From NCBI GenBank assembly GCA_035505975.1, contig DATJQJ010000015.1:1-36378 (forward strand): a stretch of 36,378 nucleotides of DNA, in the 5' to 3' direction. Origin of the DNA: CAIKOD01 sp035505975 (lineage in GTDB: Archaea; Halobacteriota; Methanomicrobia; Methanomicrobiales; Methanospirillaceae). Below the pieces are notes generated by a model. That model was not told the origin of the DNA and did no database searches. It worked only from the letters and a program-made list of their open reading frames with translations. Each line of letters starts with the position of its first letter. The first letter of the stretch is position 1. Positions 17,118-25,077 of this stretch are shown here, piece by piece. Made by a program: the position numbers and the translations under genes.

Positions 17118-17118
17118 G

Positions 17119-17841
17119 TCATCCACGTTCTCCCTGGTTCCTCCCGTGCGGACAGACCCACAGGCACATGCCGCAGACGGCAACGCCGGTTTCAATTCGT
17201 CTGCTCTCCAGGTAACGTTCGCATGCGGCTGTATCGAACCTGGCCTCCCGCGGTTCATCCTTGTCAAATGCACGGCCTGAAAACGCCCCTGCCGGACAGG
17301 TCTCCACGCATGCCATGCAGGTGTTGCACCGGTTGTCCATCGGTTTTCCGGTCGGGGGGAGCGTGGCGTCGGTAAGGACGGTCACGAAGCGCACCCTTGG
17401 CCCGTGTGCAGGGGTCACGAGGAGGCAACTCCTGCCTATCCAGCCGATCCCGGCAAGGTTGGCGGCCAGTTTATGAGAGATGGGACCGCAGATCCCGGAT
17501 TCATCGGTCCGGAGGGATGCGGCGATGGGCAGGGCCCGGTACCCATTCTGCTGAAGCATATCCGACAGGTGCAACGCAATACGGTCGAGTTCCCGGTTCA
17601 CAACATCATAGGCGTTGTGATGGTACAGCAATGCACCCATGCGGTTACCGGGTACCGGTAACAGATCGACCAGGGGATCGGGCAGATCGATACCCATGGT
17701 TACGGCCCTGGGGAAACCGGCAATAATCTCACCCCCCTGGGCTTCGATAAATTCCCTGGCCGGGGTCAGGTCGGCGATGCCAAAATATTCTGCGCCGAGC
17801 GATTCCGCCCTTGATTTAAGCAAGGCACTGAATTGGTCCAT
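17119..17841 (-). CDS. QueG-like double [4Fe-4S] cluster protein
   Basis: A 240-residue protein of the epoxyqueuosine-reductase-like family, shorter than bacterial QueG (about 350 residues). The signature GIGWIGRSCLLVTP is at 131-144. The two clusters are held by C172, C175, C178 and C182 (CNTCMACVETCP), and by C207, C223, C226 and C230 (CGMCLWVCPHG). The N-terminal half is the degenerate corrinoid-binding-type domain of these proteins. Since archaea make archaeosine rather than queuosine, a true QueG role is unlikely; a reductive step on another substrate, or electron delivery, is more probable. It is the fourth gene of a probable operon and is coupled to the methyltransferase after it, suggesting they act on the same compound. 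Confidence 0.82.
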   Translation of the reverse strand: MDQFSALLKSRAESLGAEYFGIADLTPAREFIEAQGGEIIAGFPRAVTMGIDLPDPLVDLLPVPGNRMGALLYHHNAYDVVNRELDRIALHLSDMLQQNGYRALPIAASLRTDESGICGPISHKLAANLAGIGWIGRSCLLVTPAHGPRVRFVTVLTDATLPPTGKPMDNRCNTCMACVETCPAGAFSGRAFDKDEPREARFDTAACERYLESRRIETGVAVCGMCLWVCPHGRNQGERG

Positions 17842-17899
17842 ACTCTTTCGTACACTATACTGGTGTACACCGAATCGTAAAAGGATAGGGTAAGCGGGT

Positions 17900-18409
17900 C
17901 TACTCCTCGTTCCCGAGAGCGAGCATGGTAAAATTATGGGTCACGTACAGGTGATTCTGCTCTTCCGGGTGCCCCTTCGATGCAACGACCTCTCCAACAA
18001 AGACCGTATGGTCGCCGGTCTCCATCTCGCCAATCACCCTGCATTCGAATGAGACTGCCGAGCCGTCGATCGTCGGACACCTGACTTTTTCAGAATTCAC
18101 GAACGCGAGGCCCGACGCGACAGTCTTATCGATATCGCGGCCCGACGACATACCGCATACGAGTGCACCCTTTTCCTGTTCTTTTGTGGGATAATTAATG
18201 ACGAATTCCCGGTTCTGCCTGATACCTGCATGCGAGTACCGGCTGTGATCGATCGAGACCAGCATGAGGAACGGGCTCCACGAGGCCCGCGTTACCCAGG
18301 AGACCCCGAGTGCATTCGGTTTCCCCAGTTCATCGAGACAGGTGACCACGGTATAAACCATTGGTGCCGACCTGGCAAATGCATCGTCGGGCGACAGCGT
18401 TTTCATCAT
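17900..18409 (-). CDS. flavin reductase-like FMN-binding protein
   Basis: A 169-residue protein of the flavin-reductase-like split-barrel family, of the kind first seen in archaea as small FMN-binding flavoproteins. It has the opening SAPMVYTVVTCLDELGKPNALGVSWVTRAS (key features PNALGVSW and the S-W pair), PFLMLVSIDHSRYSHAGIRQNREFVINYPT, and a C-terminal VGEVVASKGHP strand. It can bind FMN and receive electrons from NAD(P)H or supply reduced flavin. It lies 17 bases after the nitroreductase gene, so the two are likely one redox unit. Either of the two adjacent ATG codons (18409, 18406) may be the start. Confidence 0.85.
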   Translation of the reverse strand: MMKTLSPDDAFARSAPMVYTVVTCLDELGKPNALGVSWVTRASWSPFLMLVSIDHSRYSHAGIRQNREFVINYPTKEQEKGALVCGMSSGRDIDKTVASGLAFVNSEKVRCPTIDGSAVSFECRVIGEMETGDHTVFVGEVVASKGHPEEQNHLYVTHNFTMLALGNEE

Positions 18410-18426
18410 GGTATTGCGAACCCGGG

Positions 18427-19026
18427 TCAGAAGACGATCTCTTCTTTTGCAAACCTGATCTTCGGCATCGGTTTGTCTGCTGCATATCCTACCGGGCAGA
18501 GCATCACAGGAACCAGGGGTTTCTCGATCCCGAGGATCTGCGAGAACGCTTCCGGGTCGAACCCTCCCATCGGACAGGAATCGAGACCGAGCGCCTTGGC
18601 GCCGTTCAGTGCGTTTCCGAGGGCCAGATAGGTCTGGGCCTGGGACCAGGCAAAACGCTGCTCCGGAGACATCGGACCGGTAAACTGGTTTGCCATGTCG
18701 ATCACCATCTTCCGTATGTCTGCAGGTACTGAATATTTTTCAAGGAGCCGAGAAAGTTTCTCTATCAGGCTTTCGTAGTCGGGGTTTGCGCAAAATACGA
18801 GCAGGTGGGAACATGTAGTCACCTGTTCCTGATCGAATGCAGCAGGTTTCAGACGTTCTTTCGTCGCCTTGTCGGTTACGATCTTAATCTTCCACGGCTG
18901 TAAATTCAGCGCAGACGGCGCATAACGGATGTACTCGATAAGTTCGTCGATTTTCTCACGGGGAACGTTCCGGCCGTCAAATTTTTTCGTCGCGTACCGC
19001 TGCATCACGATATCTTTGAATTCCAC
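18427..19026 (-). CDS. nitroreductase family protein (GTG start)
   Basis: A 199-residue FMN-dependent nitroreductase. The N-terminal RYATKKFDG (10-18) and PSALNLQPWKI (37-47) are the flavin-binding marks. The central helices (QTYLALGNALNGAKALGLDSCP) and a GGFDPEAF turn follow, and the C-terminus ends with VGYAADKPMPKIRF. Such enzymes reduce nitro groups, quinones or enones with NAD(P)H. I start it at the GTG at 19024-19026, because AGGTGAAAGG lies just before it and the family begins with (M)xFKDIVxxRYATKKF. Longer in-frame starts at 19050 and 19155 would extend into the upstream gene without a ribosome site. It is the second gene of the operon that begins with the MFS exporter. Confidence 0.87.
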   Translation of the reverse strand: MEFKDIVMQRYATKKFDGRNVPREKIDELIEYIRYAPSALNLQPWKIKIVTDKATKERLKPAAFDQEQVTTCSHLLVFCANPDYESLIEKLSRLLEKYSVPADIRKMVIDMANQFTGPMSPEQRFAWSQAQTYLALGNALNGAKALGLDSCPMGGFDPEAFSQILGIEKPLVPVMLCPVGYAADKPMPKIRFAKEEIVF

Positions 19027-19085
19027 AGTCCTTTCACCTGGTACTAACATCGTGCAGGGGGTCTTAATACGTGCGATCAGTAGGG

Positions 19086-20483
19086 TCATGAAACGACATC
19101 CGGACTGCCGGGAGATACCGGCCGCTTCAGGGTCAATGCGATAAGGAACGAACACAGGGAGATAACCAACAGTATGGCAAATATGATCCTGAGACTTTGC
19201 GTAAATTCCTGACCCGTCGAGGCGCTAACAGGAGTGGTACCGAGTGTGATTCCAAAGACGATGATAGAGATTGCAATGCTTGAGGTCATCCCGACCAGTC
19301 GCATCGTCTCGATCAGTCCCGATGCCAGGCCGAATACCTCTTTCGGTACCGACGACATGGTGGTCCGTATCAGGGGAGACTGCGAGAAAGCTATGCCGAT
19401 GCCAACCAGGGCAAGAGCGATGACGATCAGGAGCACGGGGGTTCCCGCATCGAGCCAGGCATAGAGGAGAAGACCGGCAGAGCCCAGGAGTATACCGCTT
19501 CCGATCACCATCCTGGGAGTTTTCCTGTCGGAAAGTCTTCCTGCATACGCTGAGAAGAGGGCCATAAATATGACCGGTGTCAGAAGGATTATTCCCGCAA
19601 CTCTTGCATCCATCCCCCGGACATCCTGCAGGTACAAGCTGATGAGGAAAATAACAGCGAAGTTCGAGGTATTGAAAAGAAGGACCGTCAGGTTCGTAGC
19701 AGTGAATGTCCGGTTCTTCCAGAATATCCGGATGTCAAGAAGCGGCACTTTTGTCCTTGCTTCGCAGGAGAAGAAAACTATTAAGCAGACTGCACCTCCC
19801 ATAATCAGTATCATGCCGGTAGTCCCGGGAAGTGCTGAAAAACCGGTCATGATGAAGGCGATCGAAAGTCCATATAGCAGCATTCCCCGGATATCGAGCT
19901 CCTTTGCTTTCGATAGTTCGCACTCTCCCCTGATCTTCGTAAGGATAAGTGCAATAACAAATAACTCGACCGGGAGGGTCACGATGAATATGCTCCTCCA
20001 ACCGATATAGAACGTTAAAAGCCCGCCGAGGAAAAAACCGAGCAGGAATCCGGCGGACATCGCAGTAACATTAATGCCGATCGCCTTTCCACGCTCCGAC
20101 TCGGGAAACACGAGGCTTAACAGCGCGATCGACGTCCCGAAAATCATCCCGGCACCGATTCCGGTTAAGAACCGGGCAGCAATGAGGTACGGTATATCGG
20201 GGGCGATCGCACAGAGGAGCGCTGATACAAAATACACAGCCATTCCGACAGTAAAGAGTTTTTTAACACCGTACCTGTCGCCCACCCTCCCAAACGGGAC
20301 GAGGAAAATTGCTGATGCAATAAAAAAAATATTTGTCACCCAGCCAAGCAGCCCCGGGTTACTCAGGAATTCATGACCAATCGTCGGTAGGGCGACGATC
20401 AGGGAAGAGACCATGAACGGTGCAAGCGAGGACCCTAGTGCAGAAGCCATGAGGACGTTTCGTTTCGATGTTCCGGAGACCAT
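19086..20483 (-). CDS. MFS exporter, DHA2-like
   Basis: A 465-residue transporter with about 14 membrane segments. Helix 1 has APFMVSSLIVALPTIG, motif A is GRVGDRYGVKKLF, and the antiporter motif is GFFLGGLLTFYIGWRSIF. It is the first gene of a probable operon with nitroreductase (59-base gap), flavin reductase, [4Fe-4S] protein and methyltransferase, so it may export a product or toxic compound handled by those enzymes. There is no ribosome site before the ATG at 20483, but an A/T-rich TATA-like stretch (20514-20524) is centred about 35 bases upstream, consistent with a very short leader. It is clearly related to, but distinct from, the MFS gene at 11922. Confidence 0.87.
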   Translation of the reverse strand: MVSGTSKRNVLMASALGSSLAPFMVSSLIVALPTIGHEFLSNPGLLGWVTNIFFIASAIFLVPFGRVGDRYGVKKLFTVGMAVYFVSALLCAIAPDIPYLIAARFLTGIGAGMIFGTSIALLSLVFPESERGKAIGINVTAMSAGFLLGFFLGGLLTFYIGWRSIFIVTLPVELFVIALILTKIRGECELSKAKELDIRGMLLYGLSIAFIMTGFSALPGTTGMILIMGGAVCLIVFFSCEARTKVPLLDIRIFWKNRTFTATNLTVLLFNTSNFAVIFLISLYLQDVRGMDARVAGIILLTPVIFMALFSAYAGRLSDRKTPRMVIGSGILLGSAGLLLYAWLDAGTPVLLIVIALALVGIGIAFSQSPLIRTTMSSVPKEVFGLASGLIETMRLVGMTSSIAISIIVFGITLGTTPVSASTGQEFTQSLRIIFAILLVISLCSFLIALTLKRPVSPGSPDVVS

Positions 20484-21050
20484 GTTGGATAAGATTCAGT
20501 GAAGCCTGATCTGTTTTAATTTTTCCTGCCCCAGACAGATCCCACGCATTACGGGAATAAAATGACAGGGCTTTATTAACCGTTAATGTGAAAACCATGC
20601 AAATTTTTAAGGCAAATTGACAACAATCCGGTAAAATCCGATATTACAGGTGAAAATGGTTTGCTGCTTCAACTGAGTTTAATTTAAAATTATTTGAAAC
20701 AATAAAAATATGTGGTAATAATTTAATATTATTACAAAATAATTTGAAATATCATGTCGGCGCAACCATTGCATCAGGGGAAATCCCCGCACGAGATGTA
20801 CCTGCAGCACCGATTGAAAAAGGGACGATTGAAACGGCTCCGATTAACGGATGATAAATAACACATCCCTGCGCTCCCTTAAGTCTTTCATATCCGGGCA
20901 TGTATCCCCAACAAGGGAGGAAAGGCAGAGACCATACTGTTTCATACGGGGCAGTGCCGTGCGATTTAACCCCTGTAGTACCCACCTGTTTCTCCCTTCA
21001 CGGAAGGTTATTTTCTTTCCTTGTGAACCATCGACCGACATTTCAAAAAC
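20484..21050. other. divergent AT-rich promoter region
   Basis: About 570 bases between the MFS operon (-) and the ABC exporter (+). The part from about 20640 to 20755 is AT-rich and holds a perfect inverted repeat, GTAATAAT (20715-20722) and ATTATTAC (20728-20735) around a 5-base centre. Two near copies of TTATTTGAAA/TAATTTGAAA flank it. Open frames here (for example 20752-20985 -) look non-coding. Confidence 0.5.
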
Positions 21051-21056
21051 TATAAA
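21051..21056 (+). promoter_or_regulatory. TATA box of a leaderless ABC operon
   Basis: TATAAA at 21051-21056 is centred about 28 bases before the ATG at 21082. Transcription would start within about three bases of the start codon. No ribosome site is at a proper distance. Confidence 0.6.
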
Positions 21057-21081
21057 CAGGAATACCGTACCCCTTCTGGTG

Positions 21082-22044
21082 ATGGATGCGATTGTTGTCC
21101 GCGACCTCTCAAAACAATTCAGGCACGTTAAAGCCCTGGACCGGGTCAGCTTCTCAGTAGCAAAAGGAGAAACATTCGGATTTCTCGGGCCGAACGGTGC
21201 CGGAAAGACGACGACGATCCGCATCCTGACCGGAATTTCCGCGCCGACTTCAGGGCATGCAACGATTTTCGGCTTCGATATTGAACGCGAACGCCTGTTG
21301 GCACGGCGGCACCTCGGTATCGTCTCGGAAACATCGAACGTTTACGACGAACTGTCGGCATGGGACAACATGATGTTCACTGCCGAACTCTATTACGTGC
21401 CCCGTGCCGTCCGGGAGGCGAAAGCCAGGGAACTGCTCGACCTGTTCGGGCTGTACGACCGGAGAGATGACCTGGCACATGGCTTTTCCAAGGGAATGAA
21501 ACGCCGTCTCACCCTCGCGATGGGACTGATCAACGACCCGGAACTGGTATTCCTCGATGAACCGACGTCCGGCCTCGATGTAGCGAGCAACCTGATCATC
21601 AGGGACGTCATCAGGGAACTGAATAAATCGGGGGTGACGATCTTCCTCACGACCCATAACATCGAAGAGGCCAACGTCACCTGCGACCGCGTCGCAATCA
21701 TCAATAAGGGGGAAATCGCGGCAATAGATTCGCCTGAAAAATTAAAAGGTACGATACAGAGCGTGCAATCGGTGGAAGTATCATTCAGTCGCCCTGCGCC
21801 CGATTCCCTTCCGGCACTGTCCGCAATTCCAGGGGTGAACGATGCGAAAAAAGAAGGCGACAAGTTCCGGTTGTTCACAGGAAACCCTTCAGCCGTCATT
21901 CCCGAGGTTGTTTCATTTGCCGAACGGGAACATCTCGATATCGTCTCCTTAAATACCGTCGGTCCGAGTCTTGAGGACGTTTTCATCAAACTTACCGGAC
22001 TCGAAGGCAGATCAGGACTGAAGGGGGTCCATGCGATTGACTGA
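21082..22044 (+). CDS. ABC exporter ATP-binding subunit (DrrA-like)
   Basis: A 320-residue ATPase with the longer C-terminal tail of the DrrA/CcmA group. Walker A is GPNGAGKT (37-44), the signature is FSKGMKRRL (135-143), Walker B is LVFLDEP (155-161) and the H-loop histidine is H192. The Q-loop position reads IVSETSN, with E instead of Q. Residues 230-310 form the C-terminal regulatory domain seen in drug-exporting members. The permease gene overlaps its end by 14 bases. The start at 21082 fits both the family and the TATA box 28 bases before it; the frame is open back to 20851 but that part is not protein-like. Confidence 0.9.
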   Translation: MDAIVVRDLSKQFRHVKALDRVSFSVAKGETFGFLGPNGAGKTTTIRILTGISAPTSGHATIFGFDIERERLLARRHLGIVSETSNVYDELSAWDNMMFTAELYYVPRAVREAKARELLDLFGLYDRRDDLAHGFSKGMKRRLTLAMGLINDPELVFLDEPTSGLDVASNLIIRDVIRELNKSGVTIFLTTHNIEEANVTCDRVAIINKGEIAAIDSPEKLKGTIQSVQSVEVSFSRPAPDSLPALSAIPGVNDAKKEGDKFRLFTGNPSAVIPEVVSFAEREHLDIVSLNTVGPSLEDVFIKLTGLEGRSGLKGVHAID

Positions 22045-22798
22045 TCAGGGGGAGCATCGGGACCAGTTCTTCCGGGAACTGAACGGGGCGTGGGCAATCG
22101 CGAAAAAAGACATGAAGATCTATTATTTAAAGCCGAATATTATTGTGGCAGGCATTCTCTTCCCCCTCTTTATGTTCTTTGCATTCGCAATCGGTCGGAA
22201 CGCTCCTCTTGCCTCGCTGATACCAGGTCTCATCGGCATCACCCTGCTCTTCAGCGCCTCTTCGATCGAGCCAGTGTCGATACCGATCGAACGGCGGATG
22301 AAGACCTTCGACCGGTTGCTCTCGGCCCCGGTGTCGTTGTCAGCGGTGGTATTCGGGGAGAGCCTATCAGGGTTCCTCTATAGCATCATCATTGCATTTA
22401 TACCGCTTATCATCGGGGTAGTCGCCTTCGGCACCCTGTTAAACGCACCGCTCTTCCTGGTGCCGGGCCTTATTCTTACTGCATTCTGTTTCTCCTCTAT
22501 GGGAACGTTGTTTGCCGCATATCCGACGGAAAACGTCGGGGAGGTGATGTCAATCCTCAATATCGTCCGCCTCCCCCTTATCTTTATTTCCGGTGTATTC
22601 ATCCCGATAGCATCGATGCCGGCAATAGGGCAGGCGGTCGCCTTCTGCTCTCCGCTTACGTACGGCAACGACCTAATCGTTGGGGCCTATTCCGGGACGA
22701 CCCAGTTCGGGACCGGGATTGATATTGCGTTGCTCCTCATGTTTATCATTGTCTTCCAGGTGGCCGGTAACAGGCTGTACCGAAAATTTAATGAATGA
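22031..22798 (+). CDS. ABC-2-type permease (DrrB-like)
   Basis: A 255-residue membrane subunit with six predicted helices, of normal ABC-2 length. Typical parts are an N-terminal amphipathic region (AWAIAKKDMKIYYLKPN), PIERRMKTFDRLLSAPVS in the cytoplasmic loop, and FISGVFIPIASMPAIGQAVAFCSPLTYGND near the last helices (key features SGVFxPxxxMP and SPLTY). It should pair with the ATPase just upstream; the 14-base gene overlap implies coupled translation. The DrrAB group exports drugs and lipids, but the substrate here is unknown. Confidence 0.9.
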   Translation: MRLTDQGEHRDQFFRELNGAWAIAKKDMKIYYLKPNIIVAGILFPLFMFFAFAIGRNAPLASLIPGLIGITLLFSASSIEPVSIPIERRMKTFDRLLSAPVSLSAVVFGESLSGFLYSIIIAFIPLIIGVVAFGTLLNAPLFLVPGLILTAFCFSSMGTLFAAYPTENVGEVMSILNIVRLPLIFISGVFIPIASMPAIGQAVAFCSPLTYGNDLIVGAYSGTTQFGTGIDIALLLMFIIVFQVAGNRLYRKFNE

Positions 22799-23100
22799 GA
22801 TCCAGGGACCACAGAAACAGAAAATGAGGAAACTCACCCTGCACCGGGATGCCGGTGAGCCGGGTACTGCCGGGGCGCGTCTTCCGGTTTCATCGCATCC
22901 GGGCGGGACGCCGGTTAGTCACCGCAGGAGTGGATCCAGTATTCGAACCCTGTGTCCTTAAGTATGGTTTATATAACATAATGTCAAATGAACTTTACAT
23001 ACATATAATGCAACGAGTGATAACCTGTGAATCCTTATGTGAAGACCATCGGTCTGCGCGTAATGGATCATATCATCGCGATAAAAACAGAGGACTATTC
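22799..23100. other. leader and promoter region of the surface protein/MacB-like operon
   Basis: About 300 bases with no gene. It carries the operator-like palindrome at 22967-22993 and two TATA-like stretches (within 22968-22976 and near 23000-23008). A leader of roughly 100 bases precedes the start codon at 23101. Confidence 0.5.
22967..22993 (+). promoter_or_regulatory. operator-like palindrome in the promoter of the surface protein operon
   Basis: A 27-base imperfect palindrome centred on 22980, with 10 of 13 base pairs matching between the arms. The left arm, GTTTATATAACAT, contains a TATA-like box. Its core, ACATAATGTCAAAT (22976-22989), is identical to the core of the palindrome at 27164-27200. 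A repressor bound here would block the TATA box. The XRE regulator encoded at the end of the operon is the obvious candidate, by inference. Confidence 0.6.
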
Positions 23101-24387
23101 ATGAAATTTTATCCTGTCTTTTTCAGTCTAATCCTGCTGGCCGTCGGTGCAGTCGGTGCCGTAACAGCCGCTCCGACAGATACCGTAACGTCAGCGGACG
23201 CAATATACCAGGTCCATGTAGCTTCGGTTACCCTGGACCCGCAGGTCTTCTTCCCGTATGAAACCGGGACGGTTACCATCGAACTGACAAACTCTGGTAA
23301 CCAGACCGTATCGCTATCCCACCCGAATATCCTGGATACCCACTTCAAGGAACTGAACGATAACAGTTACAATACGGTCGTTCACCTGGGCCCGGGTAAC
23401 ACGATGACGTATTCTTTCCTCGTAAGCCCCGATACCCTTGACGGGACGTACTTCCCGCTGTTCACGGTATCGACGACCGAGGCCGGAAGCATCAGTTACC
23501 CCTTCAAGGTAGAAGTGGATTCCAAGAATGTCAGTGCAATCATCGTCGATAAACCTGACAACTTCTCACTGGGCACCAAGGATACGGTAAACTTAAGCAT
23601 CGTAAACCCCCGCAACGGTCCGGTTAAAAACATCATGATCACGCCGGTCGGAGATGGAACCGACGTCATTCCAACACAGAAATTTATTAGTTCGCTCGAT
23701 GCCGGGCAATCGCAGTTGGTCACGTTCCAGGTCACCCCTCATAAGGCATCTGATCTTACGTTCCATGTTACGTATAACAACGGGAATAATGAGCACTCTA
23801 CCGATACAGTCCTGCCATTGAATATCGGCGTCAACAAGCTCGCTGCTGTGCCGGTGATCAACAATGTCGCACTGACCGCCCAGGGTGCCGGGTACCAGCT
23901 CACCGGAGATGTGACCAATGCAGGGGTGACCGATGCGAGCGGCATGGTTGTTACCGTCGCGGCACCGGCACACCCGATCGAACCTTACTCCAACTATGCG
24001 ATTGGTTCGCTCGCATCCAATGATTTCTCGAGTTTCACCCTTACCTTTACCGCCGACGATCTCTCGGCAATCCCTGTGAACATACAGTGGAAAGATGCCG
24101 ATGGTAATATTTTCTCGTCGGTAACGACGCTCAATCTCGCGTCCAGCTCCGGTTTATCAGGCTCGCGTTCCGGGAGTTCAGGCACGGGCAACAGCTCGGT
24201 CAGGGGCGGGGGCTTTGGGGGTCCTGGAGCTCCCGGAGGCGGAGGCATATTCGGATTTGGAGGCGGCAGCAGGGGCGGAGGTCTTTCGGCATTCTACCCG
24301 GTCATCATCGGTGGAATAGTAGTCGTTATCGGTATTGTCCTTTGGATCAAGCGAAAAACAATCATGAAAAAACTGAAGAAACAGTGA
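23101..24387 (+). CDS. secreted, membrane-anchored surface protein (COG1361/CARDB-like) of a MacB-type ABC operon
   Basis: A 428-residue protein. Residues 1-24 are a signal peptide ending AVTAAP. The exposed part (about 30-350) consists of repeated beta-sandwich modules like those of archaeal S-layer-type proteins, with marks such as GTVTIELTNSGNQTVSL, TVNLSIVNPRNGPVKNI and LTGDVTNAGVTDASG. A Gly/Ser-rich stalk follows (about 350-400), then one membrane helix (PVIIGGIVVVIGIVLWI) and a basic end (KRKTIMKKLKKQ), so it is held in the membrane with most of its mass outside. The start has AGAGG seven bases before the ATG. It is the first gene of the operon with a MacB-like ATPase and permease 9 bases downstream, in the place where bacterial operons encode the MacA adaptor. 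A broken copy lies at 27656-28856. Confidence 0.83.
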   Translation: MKFYPVFFSLILLAVGAVGAVTAAPTDTVTSADAIYQVHVASVTLDPQVFFPYETGTVTIELTNSGNQTVSLSHPNILDTHFKELNDNSYNTVVHLGPGNTMTYSFLVSPDTLDGTYFPLFTVSTTEAGSISYPFKVEVDSKNVSAIIVDKPDNFSLGTKDTVNLSIVNPRNGPVKNIMITPVGDGTDVIPTQKFISSLDAGQSQLVTFQVTPHKASDLTFHVTYNNGNNEHSTDTVLPLNIGVNKLAAVPVINNVALTAQGAGYQLTGDVTNAGVTDASGMVVTVAAPAHPIEPYSNYAIGSLASNDFSSFTLTFTADDLSAIPVNIQWKDADGNIFSSVTTLNLASSSGLSGSRSGSSGTGNSSVRGGGFGGPGAPGGGGIFGFGGGSRGGGLSAFYPVIIGGIVVVIGIVLWIKRKTIMKKLKKQ

Positions 24388-24396
24388 GGGGACGGG

Positions 24397-25077
24397 ATGA
24401 CTAATGATCCCCTCATCCGGCTTTCGGATGTCTCGAAGATATACCATCTTGAGAGCGGTGATTACACAGCGCTCGATCATGTCTCGCTCGACATAATGGA
24501 GAACGAATTCATCGCCATCATGGGACCATCAGGTTCTGGAAAGTCGACCCTGATGAACCAGCTCGGCATCCTGGATGTCCCGACGTCAGGGCACCTGTAT
24601 ATCGACGGCAAAGATGTTGTAAAGATGTCGGGCCTTGAAAGAACACATATGCGCCGGGATATCATCGGGTATATCTTCCAGAAGTTTTACCTGATCCCCC
24701 TGCTTTCGGCCTATGAAAATGTCGAGTACCCCCTGATCCTGAAGTACAAACAACACGATAAATCGGGCAGAGCTTCGGCGGCGCTCCATTCAGTCGGGTT
24801 TAGCGACGAGCTCAGTGCTCACCGGCCCTCACAGCTGTCAGGTGGACAGCAGCAGCGTGTTGCAATCGCCCGCGCACTGGTAAACGATCCGAAGATCCTT
24901 CTCTGCGATGAGCCGACCGGAAATCTCGACCGGAAGACCGGCCTTCAGATCATGGATATCCTCTGCGATCTCCAGGAAAAAGGAAAGACGGTCATCCTTG
25001 TCACGCATGATGCAAAAATAGCAGAATATGCCCACCGGATTATAGAAATCGAGGACGGGAGGATTGTAGCATCATGA
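24397..25077 (+). CDS. MacB/LolD-type ABC ATPase
   Basis: A 226-residue ATPase with all catalytic motifs: Walker A GPSGSGKS (43-50), Q-loop Q95, signature LSGGQQQR (147-154), Walker B with DEPTGNLD (171-178) and H-loop H204. The DEPTGNLD and LSGGQQQR strings are typical of the LolD/MacB/FtsE family, which works with FtsX-type permeases through mechanotransmission rather than ordinary transport. Translation starts nine bases after the surface protein gene, with GGGGACGGG as ribosome site, and its stop overlaps the start of the permease by four bases (ATGA). Confidence 0.94.
   Translation: MTNDPLIRLSDVSKIYHLESGDYTALDHVSLDIMENEFIAIMGPSGSGKSTLMNQLGILDVPTSGHLYIDGKDVVKMSGLERTHMRRDIIGYIFQKFYLIPLLSAYENVEYPLILKYKQHDKSGRASAALHSVGFSDELSAHRPSQLSGGQQQRVAIARALVNDPKILLCDEPTGNLDRKTGLQIMDILCDLQEKGKTVILVTHDAKIAEYAHRIIEIEDGRIVAS

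Noticed and set aside
22930..22960. TTCGAACC-like T-loop of a tRNA
   Set aside because: The flanking bases do not pair as a T-stem on either strand, and no acceptor, D-arm or anticodon arm can be folded around it.
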